Assembly (NCBI RefSeq): GCF_044547355.1
Contig: NZ_JBIUAG010000004.1
Location: 248,001 to 312,000, forward strand
Direction of reading: 5' to 3'
Source of the DNA: Kutzneria sp044547355
GTDB lineage: Bacteria > Actinomycetota > Actinomycetes > Mycobacteriales > Pseudonocardiaceae
DNA: 64,000 nucleotides
Under the pieces are notes generated by a model. It was given only the letters and a program-made list of their open reading frames with translations. It searched no databases and was not told the DNA's origin. A program made the position numbers and the translations under genes. This document shows, piece after piece, positions 30,955-39,285 of this stretch (the first letter of the stretch is position 1; each line of letters starts with the position of its first letter).

Positions 30955-30969
30955 GACTGGCCTTCCCCA

Positions 30970-31011
30970 GTGGACGCAGGTGGTCCACCTGCTAAGTCCT
31001 ATTATTGGACT
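30970..31011 (-). promoter_or_regulatory. Two inverted repeats upstream of the CAR gene
   Basis: GTGGAC/GTCCAC (30970-30975 and 30983-30988) and AGTCC/GGACT (30995-30999 and 31007-31011) each have a seven-base centre. The second centre is the AT-rich TATTATT, which could include a -10 box. Both lie just upstream of the CAR start and resemble repressor half-site pairs. Confidence 0.4.
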
Positions 31012-31064
31012 CAGCTCGGGCGGGCGTCAACCCGACGTGACGAGATCGGCTCGGTCCGACCCGC

Positions 31065-33791
31065 CTACCTGATCATCCCAGCCAGCAGGGTCGCCAGATG
31101 CACGGGTTCCTTGCCGCTGAGCTGGCGGATCTGGGTGCGGCAGCTGAAGCCGTCGGCGAGGACAGGGGAGTCGGTGGCGCGGATGGCGGGCAGCAGGGCG
31201 TGGTCGGCGACGGCGACCGACACGTCGTAGTGGCCGGCCTCGAAGCCGAAGTTGCCGGCCAGTCCGCAGCAGCCGACGTCGAGAACGGTGGCGTCGATGC
31301 CGGCGCTGTCGAACACGGCACGGTCGGCCTCCAGGCCGAGTTCGGCGTAGTGATGGCAGTGCGGTTGCATGACCGCGGTCATGTCCCCCAAGGGCTTCAT
31401 CACCGGGGCGACCTGCTCGGCGAAGGTGCGCACGCGGCCGGCCAAGCGGCCGACGGCGGGGTCGTCGGTCAGCTCAAGGGCGTCGTTGCGCAGAAAAGCA
31501 GTGCAACTCGGCTCCAGACCCACCACCGGCGCGGTGGCGCCGTCCAGAATCCGGGCGGTGCGGGTCAAAACCCGCCTGGCGGCGCCGAGTTGGCCGGTGG
31601 ACATCCAGGTCAGTCCACAACAGACACGCTTGGGCGGCAGGGAAACCTGGAAGCCCAGATGTTCGAGCACGGTCACGGCGTCGATGCCGACCTGGGGGTC
31701 GAAGTGGTCGGTGAAGGTGTCGGGAAACACCACAACCGGTTCTCCGGCAACGGATTCGTGGCCCTTGAACCAGGACCGGAAGGACCGGCCGTGCACCAAC
31801 GGCATCCGGCGGCGAGGATCGATGCCGCCCAGTCGTTTGACCACGCTGACATCCCCGAGCATCCGGACCAGGCCCGGGGCCAGGGCGAGCCACAGCGGCA
31901 GGAAACCCATGGAGTAGTGGGACATGGGCCGCAGCCGGCCCCGATAGTGCTGATGCAGGAACTCGGCCTTGTAACTCGCCATGTCCACGTCGACCGGGCA
32001 GTCCCGCTTGCATCCCTTGCAGGACAGGCACAAGTCCAGGGCGTCGCGAACCTCCTCGGACTTCCAGCCGTCGCGGATCACCGATCCGTTGAGCATCTCG
32101 GACAGCAGCCGGGCCCGGCCGCGAGTGGAGTGCTTCTCCTCACGGGTGGCCCGATAGCTGGGGCACATCACGCCGCCGGAGGTGGTCAGGCACTTGCCGA
32201 CGCCGACGCAGCGCCGGGTGGCGGCGGCGAGGGAGCCTTGATCGGCGTGCAGGGCAAGGGAAAGCTCAACGGGAATGCGCGCCCGGCCGGTCACCACACG
32301 GAGATCGGCGTCCAGCGGCAGCGGATCGACGATACGGCCGGGGTTCATCAGGCCCCGATGGTCGAAGATGGCCTTGAAACGGCCGAAGGCGGCCATGATC
32401 TCGGGGGAGTACATGCGTGGCAGCAGCTCCGAGCGGGCCTGCCCGTCGCCGTGTTCTCCGGACAGCGAACCGCCATGGGAGACAACGAGATCCGCGGCCT
32501 CCTCCAGGAACTTCCGATAGCCGGGGCCGGCCAGGTCGAAGTCGATGCGCACATGCAGGCAGCCGTCGCCGTAGTGCCCGTAGGTGGGCCCGCGCCGGCC
32601 GTGCCGGCCGAGCAGGGCGTCGAAATCCCGGAGGTACGCCCCGAGTCGCGCCGGCGGCACGGCGGCGTCCTCCCAGCCGGACCAGGCCTCGGCCCCGTCG
32701 GGCATCCGCGTGGCCAGACCGGCCCCGTCCTCCCGAATCCGCCACAGTTCCCGCATCCGCGCGGGATCCGAGACGACAACGGAGCCCGTCGCGCCGGGCA
32801 TCGCCGCGACCACCGCGTCCGGATCGGCCGTCTCCACGAACAGCCAGCTCCGCCCCTCCGGCAACGCGCGAAGCCCCGGGGTGCCGGGCTTGCGCCGCCG
32901 AAGGATCGACACGATGTCCTCGTTGACGCCCTCGATCGCCAGCACGTCCAGCGACAGCAAGGCCACGACCTGGTCGGCGGCGGCGTAGGTGTCCTCGAAA
33001 CCCAGCACCACCAACGAACGCCGCTGCGGCAGCGGCACCAGCTTCACGGTCGCGCCGAGCACGGTCACACACGTGCCCTCACTGCCGACCAGCGCCCGCC
33101 CCACGTGAAAACCGTTCTCCGGCAACAACTGGTCGAGGTTGTAGCCGGACACCCGGCGGGGAATGCGGGGGAATCCGGTCCGCACCGCCGCCATCACCTC
33201 GTCCCGCAAGGCCCGCAGCGATCCATGCACCGGCAGCACGTCGGAGGTGACCGGCCCGGCGTCGAAACGGGTCCCGTCCGGCAGCAGCACGTCCAGCGCC
33301 TCGACGTTGTCGACGGTCTTGCCCCACGCCACCGAGTGCGCCCCGCAGGCGTTGTTGCCGATCATCCCGCCGATCGTGCACCGGCTGTGCGTGGACGGAT
33401 CGGGCGCGAAATGCAGGCCGTGCCGAGCCGCTATGCCGTTCACCACATCCGGCACCGCCCCCGGCTGCACCACCGCCGTGCGCGAAGCCGGGTCGACGTC
33501 CAACACCTGGTTCAGGTGCCGCGAGAAGTCCAGCACCAGCCCCTCGCCGCAGGAGTTGCCGGCGATGCTGGTGCCCGCGCCCCGGCTGGTGATCGCAACG
33601 CCCAGCTCGGCGGCCACCCCCACCGCCGCCACCGCGGCGTCCACGGTCCGGGGCCGCGCCACCGCCAGCGGCACATGGCGGTAGTTGGACGCGTCCGCCG
33701 CGTACATCGCCCGTGTCCCCGGATCGGCCAGGACCTCGCCGTCCACTTCGGCCCGCAGCCGCTCAACCAGCCTCGACGTCACCTCTATCAC
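31065..33791 (-). CDS. FAD-linked oxidase fused to ferredoxin and CCG domains (GlcD/D-lactate dehydrogenase type)
   Basis: The 908-residue fusion has an FAD-binding PCMH domain at about residues 35-215 (ITSRGAGTSIAGNSCGEGLV; IGGMIGNNACGAHS), an FAD-oxidase C-terminal domain to about 500, an Fe-S region with CVGVGKC near 525 and CLSCKGCKRDCP near 590, and two cysteine-rich CCG modules (VCCGLTWMSTGQ near 722 and CCGLAGNFGFE near 842). This combines the GlcD and GlcF functions in one chain, as in Dld-like and related enzymes that oxidise 2-hydroxy acids and pass electrons to the quinone pool at the membrane. The start is a GTG at 33791. It is divergent from fabG. The exact 2-hydroxy acid cannot be assigned. 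Confidence 0.92.
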   Translation of the reverse strand: MIEVTSRLVERLRAEVDGEVLADPGTRAMYAADASNYRHVPLAVARPRTVDAAVAAVGVAAELGVAITSRGAGTSIAGNSCGEGLVLDFSRHLNQVLDVDPASRTAVVQPGAVPDVVNGIAARHGLHFAPDPSTHSRCTIGGMIGNNACGAHSVAWGKTVDNVEALDVLLPDGTRFDAGPVTSDVLPVHGSLRALRDEVMAAVRTGFPRIPRRVSGYNLDQLLPENGFHVGRALVGSEGTCVTVLGATVKLVPLPQRRSLVVLGFEDTYAAADQVVALLSLDVLAIEGVNEDIVSILRRRKPGTPGLRALPEGRSWLFVETADPDAVVAAMPGATGSVVVSDPARMRELWRIREDGAGLATRMPDGAEAWSGWEDAAVPPARLGAYLRDFDALLGRHGRRGPTYGHYGDGCLHVRIDFDLAGPGYRKFLEEAADLVVSHGGSLSGEHGDGQARSELLPRMYSPEIMAAFGRFKAIFDHRGLMNPGRIVDPLPLDADLRVVTGRARIPVELSLALHADQGSLAAATRRCVGVGKCLTTSGGVMCPSYRATREEKHSTRGRARLLSEMLNGSVIRDGWKSEEVRDALDLCLSCKGCKRDCPVDVDMASYKAEFLHQHYRGRLRPMSHYSMGFLPLWLALAPGLVRMLGDVSVVKRLGGIDPRRRMPLVHGRSFRSWFKGHESVAGEPVVVFPDTFTDHFDPQVGIDAVTVLEHLGFQVSLPPKRVCCGLTWMSTGQLGAARRVLTRTARILDGATAPVVGLEPSCTAFLRNDALELTDDPAVGRLAGRVRTFAEQVAPVMKPLGDMTAVMQPHCHHYAELGLEADRAVFDSAGIDATVLDVGCCGLAGNFGFEAGHYDVSVAVADHALLPAIRATDSPVLADGFSCRTQIRQLSGKEPVHLATLLAGMIR

Positions 33792-33864
33792 TTACCACCG
33801 ATGCGGGCCGACCGGCCGGTAACAGATAGCCTCGCACGCGACACCCGCGAGACGAGGAGCATCA

Positions 33865-34569
33865 GTGGCACGGTCCGTACTGGTCACCGGCGGCAACCGC
33901 GGCATCGGCCTGGCCATCGCGCAGGCGTTCGCCGCCCAGGGCGACAAGGTCGCGATCACCCATCGCGGCTCGGCGGTGCCCGAGGGCCTGTTCGGGGTGA
34001 AGTGCGACGTCACCGACGCCGAGCAGGTCGACCTGGCGTTCACCGAGATCGAGGCCCACCAGGGGCCGGTGGAGGTGCTGGTCTCCAACGCCGGCATCAC
34101 CGACGACACGCTGCTGATGCGCATGTCCGAGGAGCAGTTCTCCCGCGTCCTGGACGCCAACCTGACCGGCGCCTACCGGGTGACCAAGCGGGCCAACCGG
34201 GCCATGCTGCGGGCCCGCTGGGGCCGCATCATCTACATCTCCTCGGTGGTCGCCCTGACCGGCAGCGCCGGCCAGGTCAACTACGCGGCCAGCAAGGCCG
34301 GCCTGATCGGCGTGGCCCGCTCCATCGCCCGCGAGCTGGGCTCCCGCAACATCACCGCCAACGTGGTGGCCCCGGGCTTCATCGACACCGACATGACCGC
34401 CGACCTGCCGCAGGACGTCAAGGACAAGACGTTCGCGCAGATCCCGGCCGGCCGGTTCGGCGCGGCCGAGGAGATCGCCGCCGCCGTCACCTTCCTGGCC
34501 TCGGACGGGGCCGCCTACGTCAACGGCGCGGTGCTGCCGGTCGACGGCGGCCTCGGCATGGGCCACTGA
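33865..34569 (+). CDS. fabG: 3-oxoacyl-ACP reductase (FabG/MabA)
   Basis: The 234-residue SDR has TGGNRGIG at residues 8-15, SNAG near 77, the catalytic serine in IYISSVVALTG and YxxxK in NYAASKAGLIG, and the C-terminal LPVDGGLGMGH. It reduces beta-ketoacyl-ACP with NADPH in type II fatty-acid elongation. The gene is followed 30 bases later by inhA. This fabG-inhA order is the one conserved in mycobacteria and relatives, which identifies it as MabA rather than a general SDR. The GTG at 33865 has GAGGAGC upstream. Confidence 0.95.
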   Translation: MARSVLVTGGNRGIGLAIAQAFAAQGDKVAITHRGSAVPEGLFGVKCDVTDAEQVDLAFTEIEAHQGPVEVLVSNAGITDDTLLMRMSEEQFSRVLDANLTGAYRVTKRANRAMLRARWGRIIYISSVVALTGSAGQVNYAASKAGLIGVARSIARELGSRNITANVVAPGFIDTDMTADLPQDVKDKTFAQIPAGRFGAAEEIAAAVTFLASDGAAYVNGAVLPVDGGLGMGH

Positions 34570-34599
34570 CAAACCGAGAACGGTAGGAGAGGAAAGCAC

Positions 34600-35367
34600 G
34601 TGACCGGACTGCTCGACGGCAAGCGCCTGGTGATCACCGGGGTGATCACCGACGCCTCGCTCGGCTTCCACGTGGCCCGGGTGGCGCAGGAGCAGGGCGC
34701 CAAGGTGGTGTTGACCGGGTTCGGCCGGCTCAGCCTGGTCGAGCGGATCGCCAAGCGGCTGCCGCAGGAGGCGCCGGTGATCGAGCTCGACGTCACCGAC
34801 CCGGCGCACCTGGAGGCGCTGCCGGCCAAGGTGCGCGAGCACATCGACGGCGTCGACGGCGTGCTGCACTCGATCGCCTACGGCCCGCCCTCCACCCTCG
34901 GCGCCGACTTCATGGAGGCCCCCTGGGAGGACGTGGCGACCGCGGTGCAGGTGTCCGCGTACTCGCTGAAGTCCCTGGTCAAGGCCCTGCTGCCGCTGAT
35001 GACCGAGGGCAGCTCGGTGGTCGGCATGGACTTCGACGCCCGGGTGGCGTGGCCGGCGTACAACTGGATGGGCGTGTCCAAGGCGGCGCTGGAGTCGGTG
35101 ACCCGCTACCTGGCGCGCGACCTGGGTCCGCGCAAGATCCGGGTGAACGTGGTCGCCGCCGGCCCGGTCCGCACCATGGCCGCCAAGTCCATCCCGGGCT
35201 TCGTCGACCTGGACAAGCAGTGGACCGAGCGGGCCCCGCTGGGCTGGGACCCGACCGACGCCGAGCCGGTCGCCAAGTCGGTGTGCGCGCTGCTGTCGGA
35301 CTGGCTGCCGGCCACCACCGGCTCGATGGTGTGGGTGGACGGCGGTCTGCACGCCGTCGGCATGTAA
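34600..35367 (+). CDS. inhA: Enoyl-ACP reductase (InhA/FabI type)
   Basis: The 255-residue protein follows InhA almost throughout: LLDGKRLVITGVITDASLGF at the N-terminus, LDGVLHSI-like DGVLHSIAYGPP, and the catalytic YNWMGVSKAALESV with the Tyr-Lys pair. LLSDWLPATTGSMVWVDGG closes the fold. It performs the NADH-dependent last reduction of fatty-acid elongation. It has fewer insert residues than M. tuberculosis InhA in the substrate-binding loop (IPGFVDLDKQW region), so it probably handles ordinary-length acyl chains. The GTG start has GGTAGGAGAGG upstream. It shares an operon with fabG and is closed by hairpins at 35388-35423. Confidence 0.95.
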   Translation: MTGLLDGKRLVITGVITDASLGFHVARVAQEQGAKVVLTGFGRLSLVERIAKRLPQEAPVIELDVTDPAHLEALPAKVREHIDGVDGVLHSIAYGPPSTLGADFMEAPWEDVATAVQVSAYSLKSLVKALLPLMTEGSSVVGMDFDARVAWPAYNWMGVSKAALESVTRYLARDLGPRKIRVNVVAAGPVRTMAAKSIPGFVDLDKQWTERAPLGWDPTDAEPVAKSVCALLSDWLPATTGSMVWVDGGLHAVGM

Positions 35368-35387
35368 GGGGACTTCGGCCCCGCACA

Positions 35388-35423
35388 CCCATGACTTTGG
35401 TCATGGGACGGCGGCATGCCGCC
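35388..35423 (+). terminator. Double hairpin after inhA
   Basis: CCCATGAC and GTCATGGG (35388-35395, 35400-35407) form an eight-base stem with a TTTG loop. Three bases later the 14-base palindrome GGCGGCATGCCGCC (35410-35423) follows. Together they should end the fabG-inhA transcript before the kinase gene. Confidence 0.6.
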
Positions 35424-35466
35424 GGGGCGATGCTTCTCGGGCCCGCGCTGGCTACCGTTACCAGGC

Positions 35467-36705
35467 GTGGGCTCCGACAAGTCGACGCATCAGCCAGCGC
35501 AGGAGTCTCGACGGCCCGGTCGGGTAGGGTGGCCCCCCGACCGGGCCGCTGGCCGTCCGGCCCTGTACGGGGCCATGTTCTGGGCCACGATCGTGGTGGT
35601 CACGGCGGCCGAGGTGACCAACTTCGCCCGCCAGCCGCAGCCGTACGGGCTGTGGCCGCTGGTCTGCCTCGGCGTGCTGACGGTGGCGTGGCTGGCGATG
35701 CCGTGGGATCCGATCGCGCCGCTGCCCCGCAAGCTGGCGCTGCTCCCGTTCATCGTCGGCATGCTGGCGCTGAGCCTGCTGTCCTCGTACAACTCGACCG
35801 ACATCTGGCTGCTGCTGGCCCTGGCCAACTGCACCTTCGTGTTCGGGGTGCGGGCCACCGTGGTCGTCGCCGCGTGCTTCGTGGCGTTCACCTTCGTGGA
35901 CACGCTGACCTATCCCGGCTACACGGTGTTGGCGGCCAGCATCCAGAGCCTGGTCGTGCTGGTGCTGACCGTGTTCGTCACCGGCTTGGCCTCGGCCGTC
36001 ACCGAGGCCCGGCGGCGGCGGACCGAGACCCAGCGGCTGCTGGGCGAGCTGGCCGAGGCGCACCAGGAGCTGCGCGCCTACGCCGACCAGGTGCGGGAGC
36101 TGTCGGTGGCCGAGGAGCGGGCCCGGATGGCCCGCGAGATGCACGACTCCGTGGGCCACTACCTGACCGTCATCCAGGTCGGGCTGACCAACGCGGAACG
36201 GTTCCGGGACAAGCGGCCCGAGCAGGCCTGGGTCGAGGTCGCGCAGGCCAAGGAGCTGACCAGGGAGGCGCTGGCCGACACCCGGCGCTGGGTGCGGGCG
36301 ATGCGGCCGCTGGCGTTGGAGGGGCGGACCGGCAGCCAGGCGCTGGCCGAGCTGGCCCGGACCTTCGACGGCACCGGCATCGAGGTGGACTTCCGGGTCC
36401 ACGGCCCGGAGCAGCCGCTGCTGGGCGACACTGAGGTGGTGTTGTACCGGGTGCTCCAGGAGGGGCTGACCAACGTGCTGCGACACGCCAACGCCCACCG
36501 GGCCGAGGCGGTGCTGCGCTTCGAGGGCGACCGGGTGTCGCTGCGTATCGGCGACGACGGCGACGGCGCGGCCGACCTGAACCGGGGTTTCGGGTTGTCC
36601 TCGCTGGGCCAGCGGGCCGAGGCCGCCGGCGGCGTGCTGGCCGCCGGCAACGCCCCCGCCGGCGGCTTCGAGCTGCGGGCCGACCTGCCGGTGCGGCGCA
36701 GATGA
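35467..36705 (+). CDS. Two-component sensor histidine kinase (NarL/DesK class)
   Basis: From the GTG at 35467 the product is 412 residues. After a basic N-terminus there are five or six membrane helices (about residues 35-170), a short coiled coil (LLGELAEAHQELRAYADQV) and a HisKA_3 domain with the phospho-accepting histidine in RARMAREMHDSVGHYLTV. The ATPase domain includes RVLQEGLTNVLRHANA and a GFGLSSLGQRAEAAGG lid. The sensor is embedded in the membrane, so it may sense lipid state, envelope stress or a hydrophobic drug. The stop overlaps the response regulator start as ATGA. Its position after fabG-inhA is suggestive of membrane-lipid sensing, but terminator hairpins separate them. Confidence 0.92.
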   Translation: MGSDKSTHQPAQESRRPGRVGWPPDRAAGRPALYGAMFWATIVVVTAAEVTNFARQPQPYGLWPLVCLGVLTVAWLAMPWDPIAPLPRKLALLPFIVGMLALSLLSSYNSTDIWLLLALANCTFVFGVRATVVVAACFVAFTFVDTLTYPGYTVLAASIQSLVVLVLTVFVTGLASAVTEARRRRTETQRLLGELAEAHQELRAYADQVRELSVAEERARMAREMHDSVGHYLTVIQVGLTNAERFRDKRPEQAWVEVAQAKELTREALADTRRWVRAMRPLALEGRTGSQALAELARTFDGTGIEVDFRVHGPEQPLLGDTEVVLYRVLQEGLTNVLRHANAHRAEAVLRFEGDRVSLRIGDDGDGAADLNRGFGLSSLGQRAEAAGGVLAAGNAPAGGFELRADLPVRRR

Positions 36706-37325
36706 CAGTGCGGGTGCTGCTGGTCGACGACCAGATCCTGATGCGCAGCGGGCTGCGCAAGCTGTTGGAGATCGAGGACGGCATCGAGATCGTGGCCGAC
36801 GTGGGCAGCGGGCCGGACGCGCTGGCCGTGGTGCCGGCGTGCCGGCCCGATGTCGCCCTGGTCGACGCCCGGATGCCGGGTATGGACGGCATCGAGCTGA
36901 TCACCCGGCTGACCGCGGACCACCCGGCGATCGCCAGCATCGTGCTCACGACGTTCGACGAGGACGAGTACCTGTTCGGGGCGTTGAAGGCGGGGGCGAG
37001 GGGCTTCCTGCTCAAGGACGCGTCCCCGGAGGACCTGGTGGCCGCCATTCACCGGGCGGCGGCCGGCGGGACCGTGCTCAGCGACCAGGTCGCCGGCCGG
37101 GTCGTCGCCCAGCTGCGCGGGGAGCTGCCGGCAGTGCCGGCGCTGTCCAGCCGTGAGGTCGAGGTCGCCCGCCTGGTCGGGGCCGGCGCGTCCAACCGGG
37201 AGATCGCCGCCGAGCTGTTCATCACCGAGGGCACCGTGAAGAACCACGTCTCCAGCACCCTGCGCAAGCTGGGCCTGCGCGACCGCACCCAACTCGCGCT
37301 GAGAATAGCCAACGGCGACCTCTGA
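36702..37325 (+). CDS. NarL/LuxR-type response regulator
   Basis: The 207-residue protein has a receiver domain (DDQ near residue 10, phospho-aspartate in VALVDARMPGMDGIEL, lysine in ARGFLLKDASPEDL) and a LuxR helix-turn-helix (LSSREVEVARLVGAGASNRE, then FITEGTVKNHVSSTLRKLGL). It is the cognate partner of the overlapping kinase gene. Targets are unknown. The 3' end is followed by a long inverted repeat shared with the convergent P450 gene. Confidence 0.95.
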   Translation: MTVRVLLVDDQILMRSGLRKLLEIEDGIEIVADVGSGPDALAVVPACRPDVALVDARMPGMDGIELITRLTADHPAIASIVLTTFDEDEYLFGALKAGARGFLLKDASPEDLVAAIHRAAAGGTVLSDQVAGRVVAQLRGELPAVPALSSREVEVARLVGAGASNREIAAELFITEGTVKNHVSSTLRKLGLRDRTQLALRIANGDL

Positions 37326-37338
37326 CTTTTCCTGCCGC

Positions 37339-37381
37339 ATGTGGCCCACATTCGACTCCGGACGCGGACTGTGGGCCACAT
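37339..37381. terminator. Inverted repeat between convergent response regulator and P450 genes
   Basis: ATGTGGCCCACA (37339-37350) and its exact complement TGTGGGCCACAT (37370-37381) enclose a 19-base loop. It sits in the 84-base gap where two genes converge and can terminate both. It is unrelated in sequence to palindrome families A and B. Confidence 0.7.
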
Positions 37382-37409
37382 GTGGGGGAAAAGGGAGGGG
37401 GGAAGCCGG

Positions 37410-38627
37410 TTACCAGGTGACGGGGAGCGACACCAGGCCGCCGGCGACGGAGCCGGGGCGGACCTCCAACTCGGACGGGTCGACGGCCAGGCGCAGGCCG
37501 GGGATGCGGCGGAACAGGGTGGACAGGGCGACCCGCAGCTCGGTGCGGGCCAGGCTGGCGCCGATGCAGAAGTGAGCGCCGTGCCCGAAGGCCAGGTGGA
37601 TGTTGGGGGAGCGGGTCGGGTCGAAGTCGTCGGGGTCGGTGAACACCGACGGGTCGCGGTTGGCGGCGTTGTTGGACAGCAGCACGCAGTCGCCGCGCTT
37701 GATCGTCACGCCGTCGATCTCGACGTCCTCGCGGGCGTAGCGCAGCAGGCCGATGTCGCCGGTCGCGGTGAACCGCAGCACCTCCTCGACGGTGGCCTGG
37801 GCCTGGCCGTCGGGGTCGGCGGCGAAGCGGTCGCGGCGGGCCAGGTCGGACAGCAGGAACACGGTGCCCATGTCGATGCGGGTCATGGTGGTCTCGTGCC
37901 CGGCGAACAGCAGGCTGGCGGCCATCCGGATCATCTCGGCCTCGCTGAACGAGGGGTCCTCGGCCTGGGCCTTGATCAGGTCGCTGACCACGTCCTCCTT
38001 GAGGTCGGTCCGCTTCTTGTCGGCCAGCCGCCGCATGTACTCGCGCAGTTCTTCGGCGGCGGCCTGGGCCTCGCCGCCGATGTCCATCCGGCCCTGCCGG
38101 TTGGACAGCGCGGCGAAGTAGTCGCGGTCCTCGAACGGCACGCCGAGCAGCTCGCAGATCACCAGCACCGGCAGCGGGAACGACAGCGTGGAGTGCAGGT
38201 CGATCGGCTTGCCGGGGTCGGCGTCGTGCGCGGCGATCATCTCGTCGACGCGGGCGTCCACCAGCTCCTGGACGTGTTCGGTGAGCTTGCGCATGCGGCT
38301 GGCCGAGAAGGCCGGCACCAGCAGCGACCGCATCCGCTTGTGCGAGGCCTCCTCGTCCTCGAAGGCGGTGACGCTGGGGCCGCCGAGGATGCCGGCGTCG
38401 GAGATCTTCGAGGCCTGCTCGGGAGCCGGGTGCGAGCGGCCGAAGCGCGGGTCGGCGAAGATCTGCCGGGCCTGCTCGAAGCGGGTGACCAGCCAGGCCG
38501 GGTCGCCGGCCGGGGTGAGCACCTCGATGGGCGCGGTCTCGCGGTTCAGCACGGTGTAGAGCGGCGCGATGTCGACCGCGGTGGCCCGGCGGAACGGCAG
38601 TTGCAGCCGGGGTTCGGTGGTGGTCAT
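37410..38627 (-). CDS. Cytochrome P450
   Basis: The 405-residue soluble P450 has the oxygen-binding I-helix motif AGHETTMTRI, the K-helix ExxR in VEEVLRFTATGDIGLLRYA and the haem loop FGHGAHFCIGASLAR with the cysteine ligand. These are standard for actinobacterial class I enzymes such as CYP105/CYP107-like hydroxylases. It needs ferredoxin and reductase partners, which are not nearby. The ATG is one base after the PadR stop, with GGAGG inside the PadR coding end, so both are made from one mRNA. The PadR ligand may thus be the substrate, as in drug-inducible P450s (inference). Confidence 0.95.
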   Translation of the reverse strand: MTTTEPRLQLPFRRATAVDIAPLYTVLNRETAPIEVLTPAGDPAWLVTRFEQARQIFADPRFGRSHPAPEQASKISDAGILGGPSVTAFEDEEASHKRMRSLLVPAFSASRMRKLTEHVQELVDARVDEMIAAHDADPGKPIDLHSTLSFPLPVLVICELLGVPFEDRDYFAALSNRQGRMDIGGEAQAAAEELREYMRRLADKKRTDLKEDVVSDLIKAQAEDPSFSEAEMIRMAASLLFAGHETTMTRIDMGTVFLLSDLARRDRFAADPDGQAQATVEEVLRFTATGDIGLLRYAREDVEIDGVTIKRGDCVLLSNNAANRDPSVFTDPDDFDPTRSPNIHLAFGHGAHFCIGASLARTELRVALSTLFRRIPGLRLAVDPSELEVRPGSVAGGLVSLPVTW

Positions 38628-38628
38628 G

Positions 38629-39159
38629 TCAGTCCTCCAGTGGTGGTTCCGTGGCCCGGACGCGGAGGGTCTCGAGCCAGCGAAGCTCGGCGTGTGAGCG
38701 GCTGAGCACCTCGTCCAGCGCGATGCGGGTCCAGCTGTCCTGGTCCACGTCGGCGATATGCTCGTCGGTGCGCGCGGCGCGGGCGAGGACCGCTCGGGTC
38801 CGGGCCTCCAGCACGGCGAGCCGCTCGGCGATGGTCAGCCGGTCGAAGTAGGCCAGCCGGGCCATGAACTCGGCGTTGTCGCCGGCCAGGTCCTCGGGCA
38901 GTTCGGCCAGCATGTCGTGCAGCATCTCGACGCCGACCTCGGTGATCTCGTACACGTGCCGGGTCGGCCGGCCGCGCTGGGCCTGCGGCGTCCTGGTGAC
39001 CGCTCCGGCCTCGGTGAACCGGCGCAGGGTCGGGTACAGGGAGTTGTTCGACAGCGTCGTCCCCAGGCCCTTTTCGACCCGCTGTCGCAGCTCGTAGCCA
39101 TGTGCCGGCTCCTTGGCGAGGTTGGCCAGCATCACGATGTCCACCCACACATAGGTCAC
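38629..39159 (-). CDS. PadR family transcriptional regulator
   Basis: The 176-residue protein has a PadR winged helix at residues 5-85 (LAKEPAHGYELRQRVEKGLG; NNSLYPTLRRFTEAGAV; GRPTRHVYEITEVG) and a C-terminal helical domain (VirR/PadR C) with RLAYFDRLTIAERLAVLEAR for dimerisation. PadR repressors bind palindromes with outward-opening wings and are released by phenolic or antibiotic ligands. Two near-palindromes lie at its start (39152-39168, overlapping the GTG) and 28 bases upstream (39180-39196). It precedes and is coupled to the P450 gene, so it should repress both. Confidence 0.93.
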   Translation of the reverse strand: MTYVWVDIVMLANLAKEPAHGYELRQRVEKGLGTTLSNNSLYPTLRRFTEAGAVTRTPQAQRGRPTRHVYEITEVGVEMLHDMLAELPEDLAGDNAEFMARLAYFDRLTIAERLAVLEARTRAVLARAARTDEHIADVDQDSWTRIALDEVLSRSHAELRWLETLRVRATEPPLED

Positions 39160-39196
39160 AGTAACCTAGGGAGGCACCCTATGTCACGGTGACCTA
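39152..39196 (-). promoter_or_regulatory. Paired PadR operator boxes overlapping the padR start
   Basis: Box 1 (39152-39168) reads TAGGTCACAGTAACCTA and box 2 (39180-39196) reads, on the other strand, TAGGTCACCGTGACATA. Both are near-palindromes of 17 bases with consensus TAGGTCACnGTnACnTA. Centres are 28 bases apart. Box 1 covers the GTG start codon, so binding would block both transcription and any leaderless initiation. Confidence 0.65.
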
Positions 39197-39219
39197 TGAG
39201 ACGCAGGGTGCCCAACGTC

Positions 39220-39266
39220 ATGAAGGGGCCCTTCCTGACGTTCAACGTCAGGAAGGGCCCCTTCAT
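39220..39266. terminator. Long palindrome family B, copy 1
   Basis: Perfect 23-base arms (39220-39242 and 39244-39266) flank one C. The centre is CTGACGTTCAACGTCAG and the outer part ATGAAGGGGCCCTTC. It lies 20 bases after the end of the [2Fe-2S] subunit gene and is probably that operon's terminator. Related copies are at 42195 and 52700. Confidence 0.75.
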
Positions 39267-39285
39267 CGCATGTCGGAACCGGGCG

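Noticed and set aside
31098..34586. 1162-codon plus frame opposite the FAD/FeS gene
   Set aside because: It is a shadow; all iron-sulfur cysteine motifs and FAD motifs are on the minus strand.
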